Positions 17,230 through 25,377 of a stretch of 64,000 nt of DNA are shown in pieces. This DNA is from Gammaproteobacteria bacterium. Its GTDB lineage: Bacteria > Pseudomonadota > Gammaproteobacteria > Burkholderiales > Rhodocyclaceae. Under the pieces are notes generated by a model, which saw nothing but the letters and a program-made list of their open reading frames with translations, ran no database searches and was not told where the DNA came from. The translations under genes and the position numbers were made by a program. Where the stretch lies: positions 310,001-374,000 of the forward strand of contig JAHJPX010000006.1 in NCBI GenBank assembly GCA_018819515.1, in the 5' to 3' direction. Position 1 is the stretch's first letter, and each line of letters begins with the position of its first letter.

Positions 17230-18475
17230 GATCAAGAACTATCACCTGAATTTCGGTCCGCAGCATCCGGCTGCCCACGGTGTTCTGCGCCTGATTCTGG
17301 AACTCGATGGCGAAGTCGTCGTCGGTGCCGATCCGCACATCGGTCTCCTGCATCGCGGTACCGAGAAACTCGCCGAAACGCGCACCTGGCTTCAGACGGT
17401 TCCGTACCTCGATCGTCTCGACTATGTTTCGATGATGTGCAACGAGCACGCCTACTGTCTTGCGGTCGAGAAGCTGCTCGGTGTCGAGGTTCCGATCCGC
17501 GCCCAGTACATCCGGGTGATGATGGATGAGGTCACGCGCATCCTGAACCACCTGCTCAATATTGGTACTCACGCGCTCGATATCGGCGCCATGACCATGG
17601 TGCTCTACACGTTCCGTGAACGTGAAGACCTGATGGATGTGTATGAGGCCGTCTCCGGTGCTCGCCTGCACGCAGCCTACTATCGTCCCGGCGGCGTTTA
17701 CCGCGACCTGCCGGACCGGATGCCGCAGTACCAGACAAATCGCTTCAAGAACGACGCGACCGTCAAGCGCCTGAATGCCGCCCGCGAAGGATCGGTGCTT
17801 GATTTCATCGAAGACTTCACCAATCGCTTCCCTGCTTATGTGGCTGAATACCACACGCTGTTGACGGATAACCGCATCTGGAAACAGCGCACTGTCGACG
17901 TCGGTGTGGTGTCGCCGGAAGATGCGTTGCAACTCTGCTTCACCGGTCCGATGTTGCGCGGCTCGGGGATTGCATGGGACTTGCGCAAGAAGCAGCCCTA
18001 CGAAGTCTATGACCGGATGGATTTCGACATCCCGGTCGGTACCAACGGCGATTGCTACGACCGTTATCTGGTGCGTATGGAGGAGTTCCTTCAGTCCAAC
18101 CGGATTGTCAAGCAGTGTGTCGATTGGTTGCGCAAGAACCCCGGCCCGGTCATTTCCGACGATCACAAGGTGGCGCCACCGTCGCGTGAAGCGATGAAGG
18201 GCAATATGGAGGAGTTGATCCATCACTTCAAGCTGTTCACCGAAGGCATGTATGTGCCGCCCGGCGAGGTGTACGCGGCCATCGAGCATCCCAAGGGCGA
18301 ATTCGGTATATGGGCGGTTTCCGACGGCGCCAACAAGCCGTACCGGATCAAGTTGCGCTCGCCCGGTTTCCCGCATCTGGCGGCGCTGACCGAGATGTGC
18401 AAGGGTCATATGATCGCCGACGTGACGGCCATCATCGGCACCATCGACCTCGTCCTTGGCGATACGGATAGATAA
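17222..18475 (+). CDS. nuoD: NADH-quinone oxidoreductase subunit D
   Basis: A 417-residue 49-kDa-type subunit that forms the quinone-binding cavity with NuoB. FGPQHPAAHGVLR at the N-terminus and HIGLLHRGTEKL are family hallmarks; the C-terminus ends in the conserved DLVLGDTDR. The start is a GTG at 17222, inside the nuoC end. A repeat-type mini-ORF follows 5 bases after the stop. Confidence 0.96.
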   Translation: MAEIKNYHLNFGPQHPAAHGVLRLILELDGEVVVGADPHIGLLHRGTEKLAETRTWLQTVPYLDRLDYVSMMCNEHAYCLAVEKLLGVEVPIRAQYIRVMMDEVTRILNHLLNIGTHALDIGAMTMVLYTFREREDLMDVYEAVSGARLHAAYYRPGGVYRDLPDRMPQYQTNRFKNDATVKRLNAAREGSVLDFIEDFTNRFPAYVAEYHTLLTDNRIWKQRTVDVGVVSPEDALQLCFTGPMLRGSGIAWDLRKKQPYEVYDRMDFDIPVGTNGDCYDRYLVRMEEFLQSNRIVKQCVDWLRKNPGPVISDDHKVAPPSREAMKGNMEELIHHFKLFTEGMYVPPGEVYAAIEHPKGEFGIWAVSDGANKPYRIKLRSPGFPHLAALTEMCKGHMIADVTAIIGTIDLVLGDTDR

Positions 18476-18480
18476 TGAAT

Positions 18481-18564
18481 ATGGCCCCCCACGCTCGCAG
18501 GAACCGCTCGCTGTCCCCCACAAGGGGGTGCACGCCTCCTCGGGGCGGCCCATCGGAGGCATGA
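18481..18564 (+). repeat. 84-nt intergenic repeat / 27-codon mini-ORF, copy 1 (nuoD-nuoE)
   Basis: The repeat starts ATGGCCCCCCACGCT and ends GGGGCGGCCC then ATCGGAGGCATGA. Read from its ATG it is 27 codons plus a TGA. The peptide starts MAPH, has SL at 10-11, PT at 13-14 and RGGP at 21-24, and ends in EA. The TGA overlaps the nuoE ATGATG. The GGAGG for nuoE is inside the repeat. Related copies lie at nuoI-nuoJ and nuoK-nuoL. Confidence 0.8.
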
Positions 18565-19037
18565 TGCTGAGCCAGGAATCATTGACGCGAATCGATCGCG
18601 AAGTCGCGAAGTACCCGGCGGGGCAGCGCCAGTCTGCTGTCATGGCGGCCTTGCGTATTGCCCAGGAAGAAAAAGGCTGGCTGGCCGGCGAGACGATCGA
18701 GTTCGTTGCCGGCTATCTCGATATGCCCGCAATCGCAGCCTACGAAGTGGCGAGTTTTTACAACATGTACGACCTGCAACCGGTCGGCAAGTACAAGTTG
18801 ACCGTCTGCACCAATTTGCCGTGCGCGCTGTCCGGTGGCGTGCATGCGGCCGACTATCTTAAGCAGAAGCTGGGCATCGATTTCAACGAGACCACCTCCG
18901 ACGGCAAGTTCACCCTGAAAGAGGGCGAATGCATGGGGGCCTGCGGTGACGCGCCGGTGATGCTGGTCAACGACGTCCGGATGAAGTGCTTCATGACGCC
19001 GGAAGAGATCGAGCGTCTCTTGGAGGAATGCAAGTAA
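18564..19037 (+). CDS. nuoE: NADH-quinone oxidoreductase subunit E
   Basis: A 157-residue 24-kDa-type subunit carrying the [2Fe-2S] cluster N1a. The four ligand cysteines are in CTNLPC and ECMGACGDAP. Two adjacent ATGs (18561, 18564) are possible; 18564 is at better distance from GGAGG, whereas 18561 makes an ATGA overlap with the repeat mini-ORF. Its TAA overlaps the nuoF ATG by one base. Confidence 0.94.
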   Translation: MLSQESLTRIDREVAKYPAGQRQSAVMAALRIAQEEKGWLAGETIEFVAGYLDMPAIAAYEVASFYNMYDLQPVGKYKLTVCTNLPCALSGGVHAADYLKQKLGIDFNETTSDGKFTLKEGECMGACGDAPVMLVNDVRMKCFMTPEEIERLLEECK

Positions 19038-20389
19038 TGGCCCTCATCGAAGCGATCAATCCGCTGCTTTCCGTCGGTTGGGGCAAGGGCCCGGATCAGG
19101 ACAGCAGCTGGGGCATCAAGGACTATGAGGCCCGCGGCGGCTACCAGTCGTTGCGTCGCATCCTCGCCGAGAAGATGACACCCGATAAGGTGATAGCCGA
19201 AGTGAAGACCGCGGTACTGCGTGGCCGTGGCGGTGCCGGCTTTCCGACCGGCCTCAAGTGGAGCTTCATGCCCAAGGGGGCGCCGGAAAAGTACATCGTC
19301 TGCAATACCGACGAAGGCGAGCCGGGCACCTTCAAGGACCGCGATATCCTGCGCTACGATCCGCATTCGGTGATCGAGGGCATGATCATCGCCGGCTACG
19401 CGGTTGGCGCCGGTTGCGGCTACAACTACGTTCATGGCGAGATATTCGAACTTTACGAGCGCTTCGAAGACGCCCTGGCCGAAGCGCGTGCCGCCGGCTA
19501 CCTGGGCAGGAACATCCTCGGTTCCGGCCTCGACTTCGAGCTTTTTGCCCATCAAGGCTGGGGTGCCTACATTTGCGGCGAGGAATCGGCGCTGCTCGAA
19601 TCGATCGAAGGCAAGAAGGGGCAGCCGCGCATGAAGCCGCCGTTCCCGGCCAGCTTCGGTCTATACGGCAAACCGACCACGATCAACAACACCGAGACCT
19701 TCGCTTCCGTGCCCTACATTTTCCGCCTCGGCGGCGAGGGCTACCTCAACCTCGGCAAGCCAAACAACGGCGGCACCAAGCTGTTCTCGGTTTCGGGTCA
19801 TGTCAATAAGCCGGGCAACTACGAGGTGCCGATGGGCACGCCGTTTGCCAAGCTGCTGGAAATGGCCGGGGGCATGCGCGGCGGCCGCAAGCTCAAAGCC
19901 GTGATCCCCGGCGGTTCGTCGTCGCCAGTGCTGCCCGCAGACATCATCATGGACTGCACGCTGGACTACGACTCCATCGCCAAGGCCGGTTCCATGCTTG
20001 GCTCTGGCGCCGTTATCGTCATGGACGAGACCGTGTGCATGGTCAAGGCGCTGGAGCGCCTGTCGTACTTTTACTATGAAGAATCCTGCGGTCAATGCAC
20101 GCCCTGCCGCGAAGGGACGGGCTGGCTGCACAAGATCGTCCATCGCATCGAGCATGGCCAGGGCCGGCCCGAGGATCTCGATTTGCTCGGCAACCTGACC
20201 GGCAACATCATGGGCCGTACCATCTGCCCGCTCGGCGATGCCGCCTCGATGCCGGTCAATGGTTTTCTCAAGCACTTCCGGTCGGAGTACGAGTACCACA
20301 TCGAACACAAGAAGTGCCTGGTGCCGCCTGAAGTACAAAGGGCCGGCAGCACGTTTCATACCCGGATGATGGCGGGCGCACCATGCTAG
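19037..20389 (+). CDS. nuoF: NADH-quinone oxidoreductase subunit F
   Basis: A 450-residue 51-kDa-type subunit that oxidises NADH through FMN. The FMN/NADH glycine-rich loop is GRGGAGFPTGLKW, the second is GAYICGEESALLES, and the [4Fe-4S] N3 ligands are in ESCGQCTPCREG plus a later cysteine in TICPLGD. It starts at ATG 19037 (TAATG junction with nuoE) and overlaps nuoG by 7 bases. Confidence 0.96.
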   Translation: MALIEAINPLLSVGWGKGPDQDSSWGIKDYEARGGYQSLRRILAEKMTPDKVIAEVKTAVLRGRGGAGFPTGLKWSFMPKGAPEKYIVCNTDEGEPGTFKDRDILRYDPHSVIEGMIIAGYAVGAGCGYNYVHGEIFELYERFEDALAEARAAGYLGRNILGSGLDFELFAHQGWGAYICGEESALLESIEGKKGQPRMKPPFPASFGLYGKPTTINNTETFASVPYIFRLGGEGYLNLGKPNNGGTKLFSVSGHVNKPGNYEVPMGTPFAKLLEMAGGMRGGRKLKAVIPGGSSSPVLPADIIMDCTLDYDSIAKAGSMLGSGAVIVMDETVCMVKALERLSYFYYEESCGQCTPCREGTGWLHKIVHRIEHGQGRPEDLDLLGNLTGNIMGRTICPLGDAASMPVNGFLKHFRSEYEYHIEHKKCLVPPEVQRAGSTFHTRMMAGAPC

Positions 20390-22704
20390 AGCTCGAGATC
20401 GACGGCAAGGCCTTGCAGGTCGAAGAAGGCAGCACGGTGATCGATGCCGCCCATCAGGCAGGCATCTACATTCCGCACTTCTGCTACCACAAGAAGCTGT
20501 CCATCGCGGCGAACTGCCGCATGTGCCTCGTCCAGGTCGAGAAGGCGCCCAAGCCGCTGCCGGCCTGCGCGACGCCCGTGGCCAACGGCATGAAGGTCTT
20601 CACGCACTCGGAGATGGCTGTCAAGGCGCAGAAGGGCGTGATGGAGTTTCTGCTCATCAACCATCCGCTCGATTGTCCGATCTGTGATCAGGGCGGCGAG
20701 TGCCAATTGCAGGATCTGGCGGTCGGTTACGGCGGCGGCCAGTCCCGTTACCAGGAAGAGAAGCGGGTGGTGGTCAACAAGAACCTCGGCCCGCTGATCA
20801 ATACCGACATGACCCGGTGCATCAATTGCACCCGCTGTGTGCGCTTCACGCAGGAGATTGGTGGCCGCATGGAACTCGGCCAGGCCTTCCGCGGCGACCG
20901 CGCCGAGATCATGCCTTTCCTCGGCAACACGGTCGATTCGGAACTTTCCGGCAACATCATCGATCTCTGCCCGGTTGGCGCCCTGACTTCCAAACCTTTC
21001 CGCTTCAGCGCCCGTACCTGGGAACTGGCGCGTCGCCAGTCGGTCAGCCCGCACGACGCCCTGGGCAGCAACTTGATCGCCCAGGTCAAGCACGACCGCG
21101 TCTATCGCGTGCTGCCGTTCGAGAACGAAGATATCAACGAGTGCTGGCTGTCGGACAAGGATCGCTTTTCGTACGAAGGACTCAATTCGGAAGAGCGTCT
21201 GACCCGGCCGATGATCAAGCAGGGCGGCTTCTGGAAGGAAGTCGAGTGGAATCAGGCCCTCGACTACGCGGCCCACGCGCTGCGTGATGTCGCCAAGGAA
21301 CACGGTCCGGCGGCGCTGGGTTCGCTGGTGAGCCCGCACGCCACCCTCGAGGAGATGTACCTCGCGGGCAAGCTGATGCGCGGCCTGGGCGCCGAGAACA
21401 TCGACTTCCGCCTGCGGCAGAGCGATTTTTCCGGAGCACGCGCCGGCGCTCCCTGGCTGGGCATGCGCATCGGCGAACTGAGCAAACTCGACCGTGTGCT
21501 GGTCGTCGGCGCATTCCTGCGCAAGGACCAGCCCTTGATCGCCCAGCGCTTGCGCCAGGCGGCGAAGCGCGGCACTCAGGTTTCGATCGTCCACGCCACG
21601 GATGACGACCAGTTGATGCCTGTTTTCGGAAAACTGATCGCCGCGCCGTCGCAGCTTCCCGAGCGTCTGGCGCAGGTCGTGAAGGCCGTTGCCGAACTCA
21701 AGGGTGCCTCGTTCGACATGAAGGTCACGGTTTCTCCGGAGGCGAAGCGTATCGCCGAAAGTTTGGTATCCGGGCAGGATGTCGGTGTGCTGCTCGGCAA
21801 CTTCGCGCAACAACACGCCCGAGCGGCGACGCTCAACTGGCTGGCGCAGCAGCTGGCCGAGCTTCTTGGTTGCCGGTTCGGATTCCTTGGTGAGGCGGCG
21901 AACTCCGTCGGTGGCTACGTGGCCAACGCGATTCCCGGTGCGGGCGGACTCGATAGCGGTCGCATGCTGGCCGAGCCGCGTCGCGCTTACCTCGTATTGG
22001 GTGCCGATCCGGAACTCGACTGTGCCGATGGCCATCAGGCGCTGGCGGCGCTCAACCAGGCGGCCAGCGTCATCGTGCTGTCGCCGTTCAAGTCGGCGAT
22101 GGCGCTGGAGTATGCCGACGCCATTCTGCCGATTGCTCCGTTCGCCGAAACCTCGGGCACTTTCGTCAGTACCGAAGGCCGGGTGCAGAGTTTCCAGGCG
22201 GTGAATCGTCCCCTTGGCGAGACCCGTCCGGGCTGGAAGGTGCTGCGCGCGCTGGGCAATGTGCTGCAGCTCGACGGCTTCGACCAGGAAAGCAGCGAAG
22301 TCGTTCGTGAGGAAATCCTGGGCGGAAACGGCAAGCCCGCACCGATGGACAATCTGGACAACGCCATCAGCGGCGTCGCTGTTGACCTGACTGCCGGTAG
22401 CGGTACGGAACGCGTTTCCGACGTCCCCATTTACTTTGCCGATCCGCTGGTGCGTCGTGCGCCGAGCCTGCAACGAACCCGGGATGCCGCGGTGCCGACA
22501 GCGCGCATGAATGCCGCCACGTTGGCCGCGCTGGGCATCGCCGCGGGCGGCCGCGCAAAAGTCAGCCGTGGCGATACGCCGATAGTGCTCGGCGTCGAGC
22601 TCGATGCGGCGGTCCCCGACCATTGCGTACGCATTGCCGCTGGCCACGCGACCACTGTCAACCTCGGCGCCATGACCGGCGCGCTCAAAGTGGAACCCGC
22701 CTGA
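20383..22704 (+). CDS. nuoG: NADH-quinone oxidoreductase subunit G
   Basis: A 773-residue 75-kDa-type subunit with the Fe-S relay of the peripheral arm. N-terminal [2Fe-2S] ligands are in PHFCYHKKLSIAANCRMC. The His-type [4Fe-4S] region is NHPLDCPICDQGGEC, and two further cysteine sets are in MTRCINCTRCVRF and DLCPVGAL. A molybdopterin-oxidoreductase-like domain fills the remainder. A copy of the 26-bp motif lies in its 3' part (22556-22581). TGATG junction with nuoH. Confidence 0.95.
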   Translation: MLELEIDGKALQVEEGSTVIDAAHQAGIYIPHFCYHKKLSIAANCRMCLVQVEKAPKPLPACATPVANGMKVFTHSEMAVKAQKGVMEFLLINHPLDCPICDQGGECQLQDLAVGYGGGQSRYQEEKRVVVNKNLGPLINTDMTRCINCTRCVRFTQEIGGRMELGQAFRGDRAEIMPFLGNTVDSELSGNIIDLCPVGALTSKPFRFSARTWELARRQSVSPHDALGSNLIAQVKHDRVYRVLPFENEDINECWLSDKDRFSYEGLNSEERLTRPMIKQGGFWKEVEWNQALDYAAHALRDVAKEHGPAALGSLVSPHATLEEMYLAGKLMRGLGAENIDFRLRQSDFSGARAGAPWLGMRIGELSKLDRVLVVGAFLRKDQPLIAQRLRQAAKRGTQVSIVHATDDDQLMPVFGKLIAAPSQLPERLAQVVKAVAELKGASFDMKVTVSPEAKRIAESLVSGQDVGVLLGNFAQQHARAATLNWLAQQLAELLGCRFGFLGEAANSVGGYVANAIPGAGGLDSGRMLAEPRRAYLVLGADPELDCADGHQALAALNQAASVIVLSPFKSAMALEYADAILPIAPFAETSGTFVSTEGRVQSFQAVNRPLGETRPGWKVLRALGNVLQLDGFDQESSEVVREEILGGNGKPAPMDNLDNAISGVAVDLTAGSGTERVSDVPIYFADPLVRRAPSLQRTRDAAVPTARMNAATLAALGIAAGGRAKVSRGDTPIVLGVELDAAVPDHCVRIAAGHATTVNLGAMTGALKVEPA
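22556..22581. repeat. 26-bp recurrent motif, copy 2 (inverted, inside nuoG)
   Basis: The reverse complement of the motif at 4764-4789 with two mismatches. Here it encodes the AKVSRGDTP stretch of NuoG, so it may be coincidental at this site. Confidence 0.35.
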
Positions 22705-23795
22705 TGGAATCCTCGGTCCTGCAATTCTTCCAGTGGTTCTGGAATCTGTTCGGCCTGTGGGACTGGGTCTGGAGCTGGTTCGAACCGTTCTGGCCGCTGG
22801 TCTGGATCATCATCAAGATCGTCGCCATCTTCGTGCCGCTGTTGTTGGGTGTTGCGTATCTCACTTATGCAGAGCGGCGGGTGATCGGCGCCATGCAGGT
22901 GCGGATCGGTCCCAACCGGGTTGGCTGGTGGGGCCTGCTGCAACCGATAGCCGACGGCCTGAAGCTGTTCCTCAAGGAAGTGATACTGCCGACCAAGGCT
23001 GATCCCAGCCTCTTCTTTGTCGCGCCGGCGCTGGCCATGGCGCCGGCCGTTGCGGTTTGGTCGGTGGTGCCGTTTTTCGACGGTGGCGCGTTGGCCGACG
23101 TCAATGCCGGCGTACTGTTCTTGTTGGCAATCACTTCGCTCGGGGTATACGGCATCATCATTGCCGGCTGGGCCTCGAACTCGAAATACCCTTTCCTTGG
23201 CGCCATGCGCTCGGCTGCGCAGATGGTGTCCTACGAAGTCTCGATGGGACTGGCGCTGGTCTGCATTCTCATGGTGTCGAACAGTTTGAATCTTTCCGAT
23301 ATCGTGCGCGCGCAGGGGCAGGGCGCCATGACCGACGCCGGAGTCGGGTTCCTTTCGTGGAACTGGCTGCCGTTGCTGCCCATGTTCCTCGTCTACCTGA
23401 TTTCCGGTGTAGCGGAACTCAACCGGGCGCCGTTCGATGTCGTCGAAGGCGAGTCGGAAATCGTCGCCGGCCACATGGTCGAGTATTCCGGCATGGCTTT
23501 CGCGATGTTCTTCCTCGCCGAATACGCCAACATGATCCTCGTTTCGGCGACGGTTTCGATTTTCTTCCTCGGTGGCTGGCTGTCGCCTTTCGGTTTCCTG
23601 CCAGACGGCATCTTCTGGCTGCTGGCCAAGATGTCGACCATCCTGTTCTTGTTTCTCTGGTTGCGGGCGACGTTCCCGCGCTTTCGCTACGACCAGATCA
23701 TGCGCCTGGGCTGGAAAGTGTTCGTGCCTTTGTGCCTGATCTGGATTCCGGTCGTCGGCATCTGGATGATGTCGCCCTTCAATATATGGAAGTGA
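22704..23795 (+). CDS. nuoH: NADH-quinone oxidoreductase subunit H
   Basis: A 363-residue membrane subunit at the junction of the two arms, contributing to the quinone chamber. About eight helices are visible. Family motifs are YAERRVIGAMQVRIGPNR, GWASNSKYPFLGAMRSAAQ and the NRAPFDVVEGESE loop with charged residues near the quinone site. The start overlaps the nuoG stop (TGATG). Confidence 0.96.
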   Translation: MESSVLQFFQWFWNLFGLWDWVWSWFEPFWPLVWIIIKIVAIFVPLLLGVAYLTYAERRVIGAMQVRIGPNRVGWWGLLQPIADGLKLFLKEVILPTKADPSLFFVAPALAMAPAVAVWSVVPFFDGGALADVNAGVLFLLAITSLGVYGIIIAGWASNSKYPFLGAMRSAAQMVSYEVSMGLALVCILMVSNSLNLSDIVRAQGQGAMTDAGVGFLSWNWLPLLPMFLVYLISGVAELNRAPFDVVEGESEIVAGHMVEYSGMAFAMFFLAEYANMILVSATVSIFFLGGWLSPFGFLPDGIFWLLAKMSTILFLFLWLRATFPRFRYDQIMRLGWKVFVPLCLIWIPVVGIWMMSPFNIWK

Positions 23796-23804
23796 GCCAA
23801 ATAA

Positions 23805-24290
23805 ATGGGCGCCCGTGACCTGATCCAAACATTCTCCCTGGGCGAACTCCGCCAGGGACTGGCAGTGACCTTCCGCTACTTGTTTGCGCCGAAGATCACG
23901 ATCATGTATCCGGAAGAGAAGACGCCGATGTCGCCGCGCTTCCGGGGGTTGCATGCGTTGCGTCGCTATCCGAATGGCGAAGAGCGCTGCATTGCCTGCA
24001 AACTGTGCGAAGCCGTCTGCCCGGCCATGGCGATCACCATCGAGTCCGCCGAGCGCGAAGACGGGAGTCGCCGCACCACCCGCTACGACATCGACCTGAC
24101 CAAGTGCATCTTCTGCGGCTTCTGCGAAGAAGCCTGCCCGGTCGATGCCATCGTCGAAACGCACATCCTCGAATATCACGGCGAGGTGCGCGGCGATCTT
24201 TACTACACCAAGCAGATGCTGCTCGCCAACGGTGACCGCTACGAAGCCGACATTGCCAAGGCGCGCGAGCAGGATGCCAAGTTCCGGTAA
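23805..24290 (+). CDS. nuoI: NADH-quinone oxidoreductase subunit I
   Basis: A 161-residue ferredoxin-like subunit with two [4Fe-4S] clusters (N6a, N6b). Ligands are in CIACKLCEAVCP and CIFCGFCEEACP. The amphipathic N-terminus and PRFRGLHALRRYPNGEERC are typical. The stop is followed after 7 bases by the second copy of the 84-nt repeat. Confidence 0.96.
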   Translation: MGARDLIQTFSLGELRQGLAVTFRYLFAPKITIMYPEEKTPMSPRFRGLHALRRYPNGEERCIACKLCEAVCPAMAITIESAEREDGSRRTTRYDIDLTKCIFCGFCEEACPVDAIVETHILEYHGEVRGDLYYTKQMLLANGDRYEADIAKAREQDAKFR

Positions 24291-24297
24291 TACAGAT

Positions 24298-24381
24298 ATG
24301 GCCCCCCACACTCGCAAACCCGGCTCGTTGCTCCCCACAGGGGGGCGCATGCCTCCTTGGGGCGGCCCGACGGAGGCATGA
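24298..24381 (+). repeat. 84-nt intergenic repeat / 27-codon mini-ORF, copy 2 (nuoI-nuoJ)
   Basis: Same length and organisation as copy 1. The mini-ORF begins MAPH, has SL at 10-11, PT at 13-14 and WGGP at 21-24, and ends EA followed by TGA. The TGA overlaps the nuoJ ATGATG. CGGAGGC before the nuoJ start is part of the repeat. Confidence 0.8.
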
Positions 24382-24989
24382 TGGAACTCAAGACCGTCAT
24401 CTTTTACGTTTTCGCCCTGATCATGCTGGTTGCGGCGGTGCGCGTCATCACCGCGCGCAACCCGGTTCACGCGGTGCTCTTCCTGGTACTGGCGTTCTTC
24501 AATGCCGGCGGGTTGTGGCTCACGCTCGACGCCGAGTTTCTCGCCATTGCCCTGGTCATGGTCTACGTCGGCGCCGTCATGGTGCTGTTCCTGTTCGTGG
24601 TCATGATGCTCGACATCGACGCCAAGAGGCTGCGGCAGGGGTTCTGGTCCCATATGCCGCTGGCGGCGACCCTCGGCGTGCTGATGGCCGGGGAGATGGC
24701 GCTCGTGTTGTCGAGCGAGTACTTTGGTTCTGCTTCCTTCTCCGGTCAGACGATGCCCGCCGATTACAGCAATACCAAGGAATTGGGGCGGCTTCTGTTT
24801 ACGGACTACGTTTATCCTTTCGAACTCGCCTCGATCATCCTGCTCGTGGCCATCATCGCTGCCGTGATGCTGACGCTGCGTCATCGCCGGGACGTCAAAC
24901 ACCTCGATCCGGCGAAACAGATTGCCGTCAAGCACACCGACCGTCTTCGGGTCATCCAGATGCCGGCGGAAAAGGAGGAGGCGGAATGA
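24381..24989 (+). CDS. nuoJ: NADH-quinone oxidoreductase subunit J
   Basis: A 202-residue membrane subunit with five predicted helices. The conserved RNPVHAVLFLVLAFFNAGGL and VYVGAVMVLFLFVVMML segments are present; the latter contains the flexible helix of the family. ATG 24378 or 24381 may be the start, and both lie directly after the GGAGGC provided by the repeat. The stop overlaps the nuoK start (ATGA). Confidence 0.94.
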   Translation: MELKTVIFYVFALIMLVAAVRVITARNPVHAVLFLVLAFFNAGGLWLTLDAEFLAIALVMVYVGAVMVLFLFVVMMLDIDAKRLRQGFWSHMPLAATLGVLMAGEMALVLSSEYFGSASFSGQTMPADYSNTKELGRLLFTDYVYPFELASIILLVAIIAAVMLTLRHRRDVKHLDPAKQIAVKHTDRLRVIQMPAEKEEAE

Positions 24990-25291
24990 TCGCCCTGCAT
25001 CACTACCTTGTCCTCTCCGCGCTCCTGTTCGCGATCGGCGTGGTCGGCATCTTCCTCAACCGGAAGAACCTGATCGTGCTGATGATGGCGATCGAGTTGA
25101 TGCTGTTGGCGGTGAACATGAACTTCGTCGCCTTCTCGCACTACCTCAACGACCTTGCCGGACAACTGTTCGTGTTCTTCATCCTGACGGTAGCGGCGGC
25201 CGAGGCCGGCATCGGGCTGGCGATCCTGGTCGTGCTGTTCCGCAATCTCTCGACCATCGATGTCGACAAACTCGACAGCCTGAAGGGATAA
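24986..25291 (+). CDS. nuoK: NADH-quinone oxidoreductase subunit K
   Basis: A 101-residue membrane subunit with three helices. The two conserved membrane glutamates of the proton path are in MAIELMLLAVN and AAAEAGIGLAI. ATG 24986 overlaps the nuoJ stop by 4 bases, with GGAGGAGGCGGA just upstream. The third copy of the 84-nt repeat begins 2 bases after its stop. Confidence 0.95.
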   Translation: MIALHHYLVLSALLFAIGVVGIFLNRKNLIVLMMAIELMLLAVNMNFVAFSHYLNDLAGQLFVFFILTVAAAEAGIGLAILVVLFRNLSTIDVDKLDSLKG

Positions 25292-25293
25292 GA

Positions 25294-25377
25294 ATGGCCC
25301 CCCACGCTTACATTTATTCGCTGCCCGCCACAGGGTGTTCGTCCCCATGGGGCGGCCCGGCGAGGACGACGGCATGA
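25294..25377 (+). repeat. 84-nt intergenic repeat / 27-codon mini-ORF, copy 3 (nuoK-nuoL)
   Basis: A more diverged copy, again exactly 27 codons plus TGA, beginning MAPH and containing WGGP at 19-22. Relative to copies 1 and 2 the inner motifs shift by one and then two codons and the tail is two codons longer, so the indels are multiples of three. The TGA overlaps the nuoL ATG (ATGA). Confidence 0.75.

Noticed and set aside
20386..22647. A 753-residue open frame antisense to nuoG
   Set aside because: GC-rich codon bias leaves long open frames opposite real genes; it shows no recognisable family and nuoG is certain.
22431..24935. An 834-residue antisense frame across nuoG-nuoJ
   Set aside because: It spans four certain complex I genes on the other strand and is low-complexity, rich in Arg, His and Gln, typical of shadow translation.
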